Positions 1-6,720 of a stretch of DNA of 13,500 nt are shown one piece after another (within the stretch, counting starts at the first letter, position 1; the number at the start of each line of letters is the position of its first letter). The translations under genes were made by a program, and so were the position numbers. The DNA comes from JBIKLM01 sp044375105 (GTDB lineage Bacteria; Planctomycetota; UBA1135; GCA-002686595), in contig JBILNK010000117.1 of the NCBI GenBank assembly GCA_044375105.1, positions 1-13,500 on the forward strand, read 5' to 3'. Under the pieces are notes generated by a model, which saw only the letters and a program-made list of their open reading frames with translations, did not search any database and was not told the DNA's origin.

Positions 1-61
1 GGCGCCTTGGCGCTTGGATTCCGCCGCGGTCGCGCTTCTTCCGGAGGTTCGGGGTCGCGGC

Positions 62-1405
62 TCAACGCGGTCCCGCCGGGGCCGCGTGCTCCGCGCGCCC
101 CTGCTCCCCGGCGCGCGGGGCCGGCGTCACGGGCTGCAGCTCGTAGTCGCCGGCCTGGTTTCGCTCCGACGGCTCGCCGGCCGCCTCCGCACCCGTGAGG
201 AGCCGCCCATCCCGCGAGAGCCGTCCGAGCACGCGCTTCACCCGCTTGCCGATCGAGCAGGTGATCTCGTAGGGGATCGTGCCGGCCTGCGCGGCCAGGT
301 CCTGGGCGGTCAGGACGTGCTCGCCGTCCTTGCCGATCAAGGTCACGATGTCGCCGATCTCGACCCCGTGGATCTCGGTCACGTCGATGGTCAGGTAATC
401 CATCGAGACGCGCCCCACGATCGGGGCGAACCGACCGCGCACCAGCACCTTGCCGAGGTTCGAGAGGCGCCAGGGCACCCCGTCGTCGTAGCCGATCGGC
501 AGGGTCGCGATCCGCGAGGTCTGCTTGGCCTGCCAGGTGCCGCCATAGCCGATCGGCGTGCCCGGGCCGACGTCCTTGAAGAAGATCACCTGGCTGCGCA
601 GGCTCAGAATCGGGCGCAGATCGACCTCGCCGGCCAGGGCCGGCGGCAGCATCCCGAGGGCCGCGATCCCGGGCCGGATGGCACCCCGCCGCCCGCCCAG
701 GTCCGTGAACAGGGCCGCCGAATTGGCCAGGTGGACCAGCCCGGTATCGAGCCCGGCTGCCCGGGCGCGGCCCAGGAATTCGTCGAATCGCTCGACCTGC
801 TCGCGGCCGGCGGCCTCGCGGGCCCCCTCGGTGGCGGCGATGTGGGTCATCGTGCCGCGCAGCTCCAGGCCGGGGGAGTGGTGGATGCGGTGCAGCAGCT
901 CGATCGCTCGGCCGGGCAACACGCCCAGGCGGCCCATGCCGGTGTCCACGTTGAGGTGCACCTTGGCGCGGCAGCCCAGGCGCTGGGCCAGCTCGTTCAG
1001 CATCGTGCAGCGGTCCGTGGAGTGCACGCCCAGCTCGATCCCGTGGCGCAGCGCCTCCTCGGCCTCTTCGTCGACGATCGTGCCCAGCACCAGCAGGCGC
1101 GGCTCGGCCGGCGGCCGCGGCGGTGCCTCGCCCGCCGGGGAAGGCCTGGTCCGGCCCAGTTCCTGCGCCGTTTGGAGCTGCCAGGCGACCTGCAGCTCCC
1201 GCGCCTCGGCCAGGGTGCCGACCCCGAAAGACCGGATGCCGAGCTTTCTGGCCGCTTCCGCCAAGGGCAGCGCGCCGTGCCCGTAGGCGTCCGCCTTGAG
1301 CACCAGGATCGTTTCGACCCCGGGGCCCGCCCGGCCGGCGATGCGGCGCAGATTGTGGGCGAACGCGCCGAGGTCGATCTCGGCCCAAACGCGCGGGAGG
1401 CTCAC
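62..1405 (-). CDS. alr: Alanine racemase, PLP-dependent
   Basis: Interconverts L- and D-alanine in the cytoplasm, supplying D-Ala for peptidoglycan. I chose the GTG at 1405 (447 aa): it has AAGG just upstream and puts the PLP lysine at residue 37 (VLKADAYGHG), close to the usual position; an upstream TTG at 1468 would add 21 atypical residues. The catalytic tyrosine is in IGYGGTW (about residue 287) and the TGMGRLG arginine is residue 159. The residue seven before that arginine, a carbamylated lysine in the Geobacillus enzyme, is Asn152 here (HLNVDTGMGRLG). The protein is longer than the usual ~370 aa because of a Pro/Arg-rich insertion at about residues 75-103 and a low-complexity tail of roughly 50 residues after the conserved end (CSIGKRVKRVL). 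It stands alone, transcribed away from the histone-like gene. Identity is secure; the exact start is less so. Confidence 0.95.
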   Translation of the reverse strand: MSLPRVWAEIDLGAFAHNLRRIAGRAGPGVETILVLKADAYGHGALPLAEAARKLGIRSFGVGTLAEARELQVAWQLQTAQELGRTRPSPAGEAPPRPPAEPRLLVLGTIVDEEAEEALRHGIELGVHSTDRCTMLNELAQRLGCRAKVHLNVDTGMGRLGVLPGRAIELLHRIHHSPGLELRGTMTHIAATEGAREAAGREQVERFDEFLGRARAAGLDTGLVHLANSAALFTDLGGRRGAIRPGIAALGMLPPALAGEVDLRPILSLRSQVIFFKDVGPGTPIGYGGTWQAKQTSRIATLPIGYDDGVPWRLSNLGKVLVRGRFAPIVGRVSMDYLTIDVTEIHGVEIGDIVTLIGKDGEHVLTAQDLAAQAGTIPYEITCSIGKRVKRVLGRLSRDGRLLTGAEAAGEPSERNQAGDYELQPVTPAPRAGEQGRAEHAAPAGPR

Positions 1406-1947
1406 AAGCCTTACGTTAGCGAGCGGAGCGCGCGGGCGTGAGCACGCAGGGGACCGCGATCGGCCCAAACCCAGGAAAAACTGGGCCTAGAGGCCAAGCT
1501 CCGGCGTTTTCGGACGTCTGGCCCGTTGACTTCCGCGCCGCCCCCTCTCCATCTTTGCGCACGCGTCACCGATTCGAGGGCCGCCAACCGCGCAAACAAG
1601 CCAGCCGCCACCCAACGCAACTCCCCGCGCTCCGGCGCGGAGAGGACTGCAGCGAGCCGAGCGCTGGCCTTGGGCTGCGCCCGCCAGCTGCGCCGAGATC
1701 CCCGACTTCGACGCCTCGGTCCTTCCGGGGTTGATCCAGCCGGGTTCTCCCGCAGCGTCTGGGCCGCCCCCGTGGCGGCCGCGGAACTTTTCAGGACCGC
1801 TCCGTGGTCCGAACCCGTTCCGTGCGGCCGCGCCCTGACCTCTCCCCCGAACCCTTTCCCCCGACGCGGCCCGACCGGATCCACCGGCCGTTCCGCCCCG
1901 GCCCGCCGATCCCCGCGGGCCGCCACCCTCCGAACCCAACCGACTCC
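1406..1947. other. Divergent intergenic region between alr and the histone-like gene
   Basis: This 542-bp stretch separates the 5' ends of alr (minus) and the histone-like gene (plus), so it must hold both promoters. All six frames give only low-complexity Arg/Pro/Ala-rich translations, so I call no gene. Visible structure includes a small hairpin at 1470-1485 (CCCAG/CTGGG around a GAAAAA loop), a 6-bp stem at 1625-1640 with a TCCG loop, a 6-bp stem at 1663-1668/1683-1688, and the palindromic element at 1733-1787. A TTGACT at 1526-1531 could be a plus-strand -35 box, but the matching -10 (CATCTT at 1550-1555, 18-bp spacer) is weak. If it is real, the histone mRNA would carry a leader of almost 400 nt. 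The last 100 bases before the histone ATG are pyrimidine-rich and contain no Shine-Dalgarno sequence. Confidence 0.6.
1733..1787 (+). repeat. REP-like palindromic element, copy 1
   Basis: A GATCCAGCC-GGG head (1733-1743) is followed by an outer GTTC/GAAC pair (1744-1747 with 1784-1787) enclosing a perfect 7-bp GGCCGCC/GGCGGCC stem (1762-1768 with 1774-1780; loop CCCGT). TTTT follows at 1788-1791. The same head, outer arms and GC core recur in opposite orientation at 2253-2298, beyond the histone-like gene. Confidence 0.5.
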
Positions 1948-2175
1948 ATGGCCAAGAAGAAAGCCTCGAAGAAAGCTGCCTCCAAGAAGGGCGCCAAGAA
2001 GGTCGCCGCCGGCGATCTCCTGATCTCCAAGAGCCGTGTCAAGCACCTGGCCTCGATGAACGTGGCCAGCGACTTCTACGCCGCCCTGGACGAGTCCGTG
2101 CGCGGCCTGATCGCCAAGGCCGAGCAGCGCGCCGAGCACAACGGCCGCAAGACCCTGCGTCCCCAGGACCTCTGA
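1948..2175 (+). CDS. Bacterial histone with lysine-rich N-terminal tail
   Basis: A 75-residue, strongly basic, probably DNA-binding protein. Residues 2-18 are a tail of almost only Lys, Ala and Ser, with nine lysines. Residues 24-75 look like a minimal histone fold: ISKSRVKHLA as helix 1, a loop around MNVAS, a long helix 2 (DFYAALDESVRGLIAKAEQRAEHNG), then RKTLRPQDL. This last segment contains R67-x-T69-x4-D74, the RxTxxxxD motif that pairs the loops in archaeal histones (R52/T54/D59 in HMfB, as I recall). The chain stops straight after the motif, so helix 3 is almost absent, as in the Bdellovibrio Bd0055 and DUF1931-like bacterial histones. The ATG at 1948 is the only sensible start; it has CCGACTCC before it and no Shine-Dalgarno. 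The gene is the only plus-strand one and is monocistronic. A histone H1-like tail protein is the alternative for the N-terminus alone, but the motif argues for a true histone fold. Confidence 0.87.
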   Translation: MAKKKASKKAASKKGAKKVAAGDLLISKSRVKHLASMNVASDFYAALDESVRGLIAKAEQRAEHNGRKTLRPQDL

Positions 2176-2252
2176 TCCCCGCTCCGCCGGACAGGCCGTG
2201 ATCCGACCGACTCGGGCTTGACCCGAGCAGCCGCAAGAACCTGTCCGCGCCC

Positions 2253-2298
2253 GTTCTGTCGCCGCCCCAGGGCGGCCGCAGAACTCCCAGGCTGGATC
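2253..2298 (-). repeat. REP-like palindromic element, copy 2 (inverted)
   Basis: A long near-perfect hairpin: GTTCTG (2253-2258) pairs with CAGAAC (2279-2284) and GCCGCC (2261-2266) with GGCGGC (2271-2276), with a 2x2 internal mismatch and a CCAG loop. On the minus strand it is preceded by GATCCAGCCTGGGA, matching the head of the element at 1733-1787. The two copies therefore face each other across the histone-like gene. The second copy begins 77 bp after the histone stop codon, so it could also act as its transcript end. Confidence 0.55.
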
Positions 2299-2338
2299 GA
2301 AACGGGCAGCGCCCGGCTCGAATCGCCTCCGGGACTCG

Positions 2339-2377
2339 AGAGCCCGGGCTCGGCGCGCAGCGTCGAGCCCGGGCTCT
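2339..2377. terminator. Possible bidirectional terminator hairpin
   Basis: A perfect 14-bp inverted repeat, AGAGCCCGGGCTCG (2339-2352) and its complement (2364-2377), is separated by an 11-nt loop. It lies between convergent genes, 163 bp past the histone stop and 187 bp past the tsaB stop. A short pyrimidine run (GCCTCTTT) follows on the plus strand, but no strong U-tract is present on either side, so intrinsic termination is an inference. Each arm contains its own CCCGGG-centred palindrome, so alternative folds are possible. Confidence 0.45.
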
Positions 2378-2385
2378 GCCTCTTT

Positions 2386-2427
2386 CCGGGAGAGCGCGGC
2401 CGGGAGAGCGCGGCCGGGAGAGCGCGG
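2386..2427. repeat. Three exact tandem copies of a 14-bp unit
   Basis: CCGGGAGAGCGCGG occurs three times head to tail (2386-2399, 2400-2413, 2414-2427), and a partial fourth copy begins with CCGG. It starts 9 bp after the 14-bp inverted repeat and lies in the non-coding space downstream of both convergent genes. The 14-bp period is not a multiple of three and no reading frame uses it. It is probably a small slippage-prone repeat. Confidence 0.85.
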
Positions 2428-2564
2428 CCGGTGCGGCCTGGGCAGCCGAAAGCTAGAGACAAGCTTGCCTCGGGCTCTGCGCGAGCCGCAAGACCGGGCT
2501 GTTCGCTTGCCGCAGGGCCGCCATCCGACGTCCGGATTCGCCACCAGCAAGTGCGGCCAGACGC

Positions 2565-3293
2565 TCAAGTCCGCGAGCGCACCCAGAATTCGGCCAGATA
2601 GAGCGGCTGCGGTCCCGCGAAGGCCTCCGCACCGCTGTGTGCAAAGCGGGCTTCGGCCAGGTGCAGCAGGGCTGCGGCGCTGGGCTGTGGGGCCGCTTCG
2701 AAGGCCGGCAGGGCGGCCCCCGCCGCACCGAGCGCCGGGACCGCGTCCGCCTCGGCAAACCAGCGCACGGCCGGGGAGGGGCCTCGAGACTTGGCCCAGG
2801 CCAAGAGCTGCTGGCCGGTTTCGTGGGCGGGCTTGGCCGCGACCGGGTCCAGGGGCGCCAGGTCGTCGGCGCTGCGCGCGTAGCGTCCAAGCGTGAACAG
2901 ACCGCCGCGGGCGTCGGCCAGCAGCAGGCCGGTCTGGCCGGGTCGCAGGCCGGCGAACAGGCGCGCTTCGATGCTCGGCAGCCCGAGCACCTCGATGCCG
3001 AGGGCTCGGGCGAGCCCCTGCGCCTGGGCGCTGACCACGCGCAACCCGGTGAAGCTGCCGGGGCCGAGCCCGACCACCAAGCGCTCGATCGAGGCCACGC
3101 CCAAGCTGCGGCGCGTCAGCTCCGCGGCCAGCATGGTCAGCAGGTCCGCGCCGTGGGAGCCCGCGCCCTCGAATTCCACGGCGGGAGCGCCGCCGGCGGC
3201 GAGCGCCACGCTGGCCGGGCGCTGGCTGCCCTCGAGGGCCACCGCCAGGCGGCCGGGCGCGAGCCAAGCCTGCACCTCCTCCGCTTGGCTCAT
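2565..3293 (-). CDS. tsaB: tRNA threonylcarbamoyladenosine biosynthesis protein TsaB
   Basis: TsaB is the ASKHA-fold partner of TsaD in the complex that makes t6A37 on ANN-decoding tRNAs in the cytoplasm. The 242-aa product has the usual length. The hallmark GPGSFTGLR is at residues 77-85, preceded by the conserved hydrophobic strand IERLVVGLG. The N-terminal strand LAVALEGSQRPASVAL (about 16-31) matches the family's LAIDTS...ASVAL, with Glu21 where most members have Asp. GSHGADLLTML (about 45-55) corresponds to the HSE.LLP segment. The ATG at 3293 overlaps the glmM stop codon (ATGA), so the two genes are probably translationally coupled. Coupling glmM to tsaB puts a tRNA-modification gene at the end of a cell-envelope operon. 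No other t6A gene is in the window. Confidence 0.94.
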   Translation of the reverse strand: MSQAEEVQAWLAPGRLAVALEGSQRPASVALAAGGAPAVEFEGAGSHGADLLTMLAAELTRRSLGVASIERLVVGLGPGSFTGLRVVSAQAQGLARALGIEVLGLPSIEARLFAGLRPGQTGLLLADARGGLFTLGRYARSADDLAPLDPVAAKPAHETGQQLLAWAKSRGPSPAVRWFAEADAVPALGAAGAALPAFEAAPQPSAAALLHLAEARFAHSGAEAFAGPQPLYLAEFWVRSRT

Positions 3294-4654
3294 GCTCCGA
3301 TGGCCGCGCGGATGCGCTCGGCGATGCGCTCCGCGCCGGCCTGGATCAAGCCCCGCTCGGGACCCTCGACCATCACGCGGGCCAGGTTCTCGGTGCCCGA
3401 ATAGCGCAGGAACACGCGGCCCTCGCCGCGCAGCTGGGCCTCTAATTCGGCGACCGCCGGGCCGACCCCCGGCAACCCGCCCAGCTCCGGCTTGCTGCGC
3501 ACGCGCACGTTGATCAGCACTTGGGGGAAGGCCTGGAAGACCGCCGCCAGCCGGGACAGGGAGCCTCCGCTGGCCCGCAGCGCTTCGAGCACGCGCAGCG
3601 CCGTATACAGCCCATCGCCGATGTAGTGATGCCGAGCGCCGAAGACGATGTGCCCGGACTGCTCGCCGCCGAGCCCCAGGCCGCCGGCGCGCAGGGCCTC
3701 GACCACGCGCCGATCGCCCACGCCGACCGTCTGCATCGAGAGACCGGCCTCCGCGAGCGACCGCTCGAGGCCCTGGTTGCTCATCACCGTGGCCACGATG
3801 CGCTTCTCGGGCAACTCGGCCCGCGCATCGAGGTGCCGCGCCAGGAGCGCCAAGAGGGCGTCGCCGTCGACCAGCCGACCGTGCTCTTCGACCAGCAGGC
3901 AGCGATCGCCGTCGCCGTCCAGAGCCAGGCCCAGGTGCGCACCCGAGGCGCGCACAGCAGCCTGCAGGGCCTGCGGATGGGTCGAGCCGCAGCCCAGATT
4001 GATGTTCTCCCCGTCGGGGTCATGGAACAGGGCGGTGGTGCGCGCGCCGAGCCGCTCGAACAGGCGTGGCCCGATCCGGCTGGAGCCGCCGTTGGCGCAG
4101 TCGACGACCAGCGCGAGCCCGGTCAGGTCCAGGCCCGGAACCGCGGCGAGCAGGTGTTCGAGGTAGCGCTCGGCGACCCCCGGGTCGAAGGCGGGGGGCG
4201 CGGCGGGGGGCGCCGGCGGAAGACCTTTCTCCAGCTCGGCTTCGATGGCCAGCTCGAGCTCGTCCGGCAGCTTCGACCCATCGCGGTCGAAGACTTTGAT
4301 GCCATTGTCCGCCGCCGGGTTGTGGGAGGCCGAAACCATGATGCCGAGGTCGAACTGGCCGGCGCGGGTCTCCAAGGCCAAACCCGGGGTGGTGATCAGC
4401 CCGGCCGAGACCGCGCCGAGGGCCTCGGCGGCCATACCGCGGCACAGCGCGGCTTCGATCCAGGGCCCCGAGCGCCGGCCGTCGTGGCCGAGCAGCACAT
4501 GCCCGTGGGCCAGCCCGCGCTCGCGGGCCAGCACGCGCGCGATGGCGCGTCCGATACGGACCACGCTGGGTTCGGTCAACGGCTCGACGCCGGCCTGGCC
4601 GCGGATGCCATCGGTTCCGAACAAGCGCCGGGGGGCTGAGTGGGGGACGGTCAT
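3290..4654 (-). CDS. glmM: Phosphoglucosamine mutase GlmM
   Basis: Converts glucosamine-6-phosphate to glucosamine-1-phosphate, the step feeding UDP-GlcNAc for peptidoglycan and LPS. The 454-aa protein shows all family landmarks: LFGTDGIRG at 11-19; the phosphoserine loop VSASHNP with catalytic Ser110; the Mg-binding DGDGDR with Asp246, Asp248 and Asp250; the sugar-binding GGEQSGH around 331-335; and the phosphate-binding RYSGTE at 417-422. Starting at the ATG at 4654 leaves only ten residues before LFGTDGIRG, as is typical. The leader before the ATG is C-rich (CCTCCCCG) with no Shine-Dalgarno. It lies 107 bp after the cdaA-ybbR fusion, matching the cdaA-cdaR-glmM order of Firmicutes, where CdaA can be held inactive by GlmM. 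A similar interaction here is an inference. Confidence 0.97.
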   Translation of the reverse strand: MTVPHSAPRRLFGTDGIRGQAGVEPLTEPSVVRIGRAIARVLARERGLAHGHVLLGHDGRRSGPWIEAALCRGMAAEALGAVSAGLITTPGLALETRAGQFDLGIMVSASHNPAADNGIKVFDRDGSKLPDELELAIEAELEKGLPPAPPAAPPAFDPGVAERYLEHLLAAVPGLDLTGLALVVDCANGGSSRIGPRLFERLGARTTALFHDPDGENINLGCGSTHPQALQAAVRASGAHLGLALDGDGDRCLLVEEHGRLVDGDALLALLARHLDARAELPEKRIVATVMSNQGLERSLAEAGLSMQTVGVGDRRVVEALRAGGLGLGGEQSGHIVFGARHHYIGDGLYTALRVLEALRASGGSLSRLAAVFQAFPQVLINVRVRSKPELGGLPGVGPAVAELEAQLRGEGRVFLRYSGTENLARVMVEGPERGLIQAGAERIAERIRAAIGA

Positions 4655-4682
4655 CGGGGAGGGTCAGGGGGGGGCTCTCGCG

Positions 4683-4742
4683 CCGGGGCCGCGCGGCCCG
4701 GGGCGGCGTCGCCAGCCCGGAAGCGATCGCCGCTGCAGCGGC
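4683..4742. repeat. Palindromes in the cdaA-ybbR / glmM gap
   Basis: The 107-bp gap 4655-4761 holds two structures: an imperfect GC hairpin at 4683-4701 (CCGGG...CCCGG with a GCGC centre) and a perfect 14-bp palindrome, GCCGCTGCAGCGGC, at 4729-4742. Neither is followed on the minus strand by a U-run, so they are more likely RNA-stability or processing elements, or a two-fold-symmetric protein site, than terminators. No gene fits in the gap. Confidence 0.4.
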
Positions 4743-4761
4743 TCCCAGCGGGCATTCCAGG

Positions 4762-6720
4762 CTAATCGCCTTCGCTGGGGGGCGGAATGGGGCCGGAGCG
4801 CAGCTCGAGGAACAGCTCCTCGTCGCTCTCGAGAAAGACGCTCAGTTGTTCGCCCTGTCGGGGGCCCGGGACCCCCGGGAAGAGGCTCGGCCATAGGGAT
4901 TGCGCCCAGTCCTGTCGCCAGGCGGTGCGGACCTTCAGCACCTGGCTCGAGCCGTCCGGCTTGAGCTCGGAGACATCCACGTAGGCGGCCAGGTTCTCGT
5001 TGACGAAGCGGCGGATGGCCTCGCTCTGGGGACCCGAGCCGGGGCCGGCGGGCCCCGCGGGCAAGAGCCCCCGGGTCACGACCTGGAAACTGGCGGTCAG
5101 CGAGTGGGGTGGCAGGCTCCAGCGCTCGAGCTCGGCCCGCCGCGCTGGATCCAGGCAGACCAGGGCGACCTCGCGCGTGACCGTGCCGATGGCGATCTCG
5201 ACCGGGCGCGGGGCCAGCGTCACCCGCACGCTCGGCACGTCGACCAGACGCAGGCCTTGGTTGCGATTTTGCAGCGAAAGCTGCAGGTGTCGCGAGCTCG
5301 CCAAGGCGTCGTTGGCCGTCAATCGGATCGGCTCGAGGGCCAGGCGCTCGGGATCGGCGACGCACTGGGCCACCAGGGCGGCGGGGCCCCGCAGGCGCAC
5401 CGTGCTCGGATCGAACTGGGTCTGGGCCAGGTCCAGCTGGAAACGCGTCTCCAGGCCGCTCGAGTCGATCACCAGGTTCTCGGGCGAGAGCGCCAGGTCG
5501 TGCTCGGCCTGTTCCTCGAGCTCGATCTCGAGAGCGGGCTCGAAACCGAGCTCCAGGCCGACCGTGTCGACGTTCCAGCGCAGCTCGTCGGCCTCGATCT
5601 CGAGCGCTCCCGCCGCGGGCACCTCGAGGGCCAATTCGGCCCGCGCGCGGCGCTTGAAGTCGTCGAGCCGGGTGCGCGTGCCGCGCACGCTCAGCTTGGC
5701 CTCCGGGGCGCTGCGCATCAGGAAGCGCTCGTCGGGAAGCCGCAGCACGAGCTGCAGAGCCTCGCTGGAGGGAGCTCCGGAGCCGGGGCTCACGGCGCTG
5801 ACCTCGAATTCCAGGGATTCGGTCACCGCCAGCTCGCCGTGGGCGAAGACCAGCAGCAGCGAGGCGAACAGCAGCGAGCCCAGCAAAGGCACCGACTCCC
5901 GCCGCAGCCAGGCCAGCACGGCCCACAGGCGCTCGGCGCCGCCGCGGGAGCCTTCGCCCTCGAAGGCGGCCCGCGCGGCCCGCTCCAGGGACCCCACGAG
6001 CTCTCCGGGCGCGATCGGTCCCTGCTGCACACCCTCGGAGAAGAGCGAGATCGCTCCGCTCTCCTCCGAGACCACCAAGAGCAGCGCGTCGGTCTCCTCC
6101 GACAATCCGACCGCGGCCCGATGGCGCGTGCCGAAGTGCGGCGGCAAGTCCGAGCGATCGGACAGCGGCAGCATGCACGCCGCGGCCTCGATGCGCCCGT
6201 CGCGCACGATCAGGGCGCCGTCGTGCAGGTGGGATTCCTTGGCGAACAGGCTCTCCACCAAACCCGAGCGCAGCTCGGCCCCGACCGGCTCGCCGGTGTG
6301 GATCCAGGCGTCGAGCGGATGCTTGCCCTCGATGGCCACCAGGGCACCGGTCCGGCGCTGGGCCATGGCGCAGGCCGCGCGGGCCAACTCCGCCAACAGG
6401 CCCTTTTGCAGACCGCCTTGGCTGCTCGCACGGCGCGATCCGAGCTCGGCGAAGGCCCGCCGCAGCTCGGGCTGGAAGACCACCGCGAGCACCACCAGGG
6501 CCGCGCTGAAGGCGCCGCGCAGGACGTATTCGAGCTCCTGCAGATCGAGGGCGTAGGCCAGGCCGAACAGGCCCATGGCCCACAGCAGCACGGCGATCAG
6601 CAGGCCCTTCAGCACGCGGTCCCCGCGCGAGCGGCTCAGGAACGAGAGCCCCGCGTAGAGCACCGCCGCGAGCAGCAGCAGTTCGATCGCGTAGCGCAGC
6701 CAGGCGGAGGTCAGTTCCAT
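4762..6720 (-). CDS. cdaA: Diadenylate cyclase CdaA fused to YbbR/CdaR-type regulator
   Basis: A 652-aa membrane protein expected to make c-di-AMP from two ATP. Residues 12-28, 36-58 and 66-82 are three membrane segments as in CdaA. The DAC domain follows (about 100-230), with the catalytic DGA (167-169), GTRHRAA (197-203) and SEESG (218-222). CdaA normally ends near residue 270; here the frame continues through a fourth membrane segment (277-293) into about 360 residues of YbbR-like beta repeats, e.g. KLSVRGTRTRLDDF and TVRLRGPAALVAQ. In Firmicutes these are two proteins, CdaA and the extracytoplasmic regulator CdaR. The topology fits a true fusion: the cyclase is cytoplasmic and the YbbR part is outside. 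The ATG at 6720 overlaps the folP end by 10 bp, and a strong GGAGG (6735-6731) lies 10 bases upstream of it. The frame is uninterrupted, which argues against an assembly artefact. Confidence 0.94.
   Translation of the reverse strand: MELTSAWLRYAIELLLLAAVLYAGLSFLSRSRGDRVLKGLLIAVLLWAMGLFGLAYALDLQELEYVLRGAFSAALVVLAVVFQPELRRAFAELGSRRASSQGGLQKGLLAELARAACAMAQRRTGALVAIEGKHPLDAWIHTGEPVGAELRSGLVESLFAKESHLHDGALIVRDGRIEAAACMLPLSDRSDLPPHFGTRHRAAVGLSEETDALLLVVSEESGAISLFSEGVQQGPIAPGELVGSLERAARAAFEGEGSRGGAERLWAVLAWLRRESVPLLGSLLFASLLLVFAHGELAVTESLEFEVSAVSPGSGAPSSEALQLVLRLPDERFLMRSAPEAKLSVRGTRTRLDDFKRRARAELALEVPAAGALEIEADELRWNVDTVGLELGFEPALEIELEEQAEHDLALSPENLVIDSSGLETRFQLDLAQTQFDPSTVRLRGPAALVAQCVADPERLALEPIRLTANDALASSRHLQLSLQNRNQGLRLVDVPSVRVTLAPRPVEIAIGTVTREVALVCLDPARRAELERWSLPPHSLTASFQVVTRGLLPAGPAGPGSGPQSEAIRRFVNENLAAYVDVSELKPDGSSQVLKVRTAWRQDWAQSLWPSLFPGVPGPRQGEQLSVFLESDEELFLELRSGPIPPPSEGD

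Larger units (their letters stand above)
2176..2564. other. Convergent intergenic region between the histone-like gene and tsaB
   Basis: This 389-bp stretch lies between two gene 3' ends and has no credible gene; its open frames give low-complexity Arg/Ala/Pro-rich translations. It is dense in structure: the second palindromic element (2253-2298), a perfect 14-bp inverted repeat (2339-2377) and three tandem 14-bp units (2386-2427). AGAAC at 2236-2240 could also pair with GTTCT at 2253-2257, competing with the stem of the palindromic element. The roughly 135 bases next to the tsaB stop show nothing I recognise. Confidence 0.6.

Noticed and set aside
1..61. Sequence left of the alr stop
   Set aside because: Only 61 bases; no feature could be supported.
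1948..2175. Histone H1-like or HU-type protein
   Set aside because: The lysine tail alone fits H1-like proteins, but residues 24-75 carry a histone-fold pattern with RxTxxxxD, and no HU beta-arm signature is present.
2386..2427. CRISPR array
   Set aside because: The three units are directly adjacent with no spacers.
1411..3267. Minus-strand 618-codon frame spanning the histone gene and both intergenic regions
   Set aside because: It is out of frame with tsaB, has Arg/Gly-rich composition and crosses strong inverted repeats; no domain is visible.
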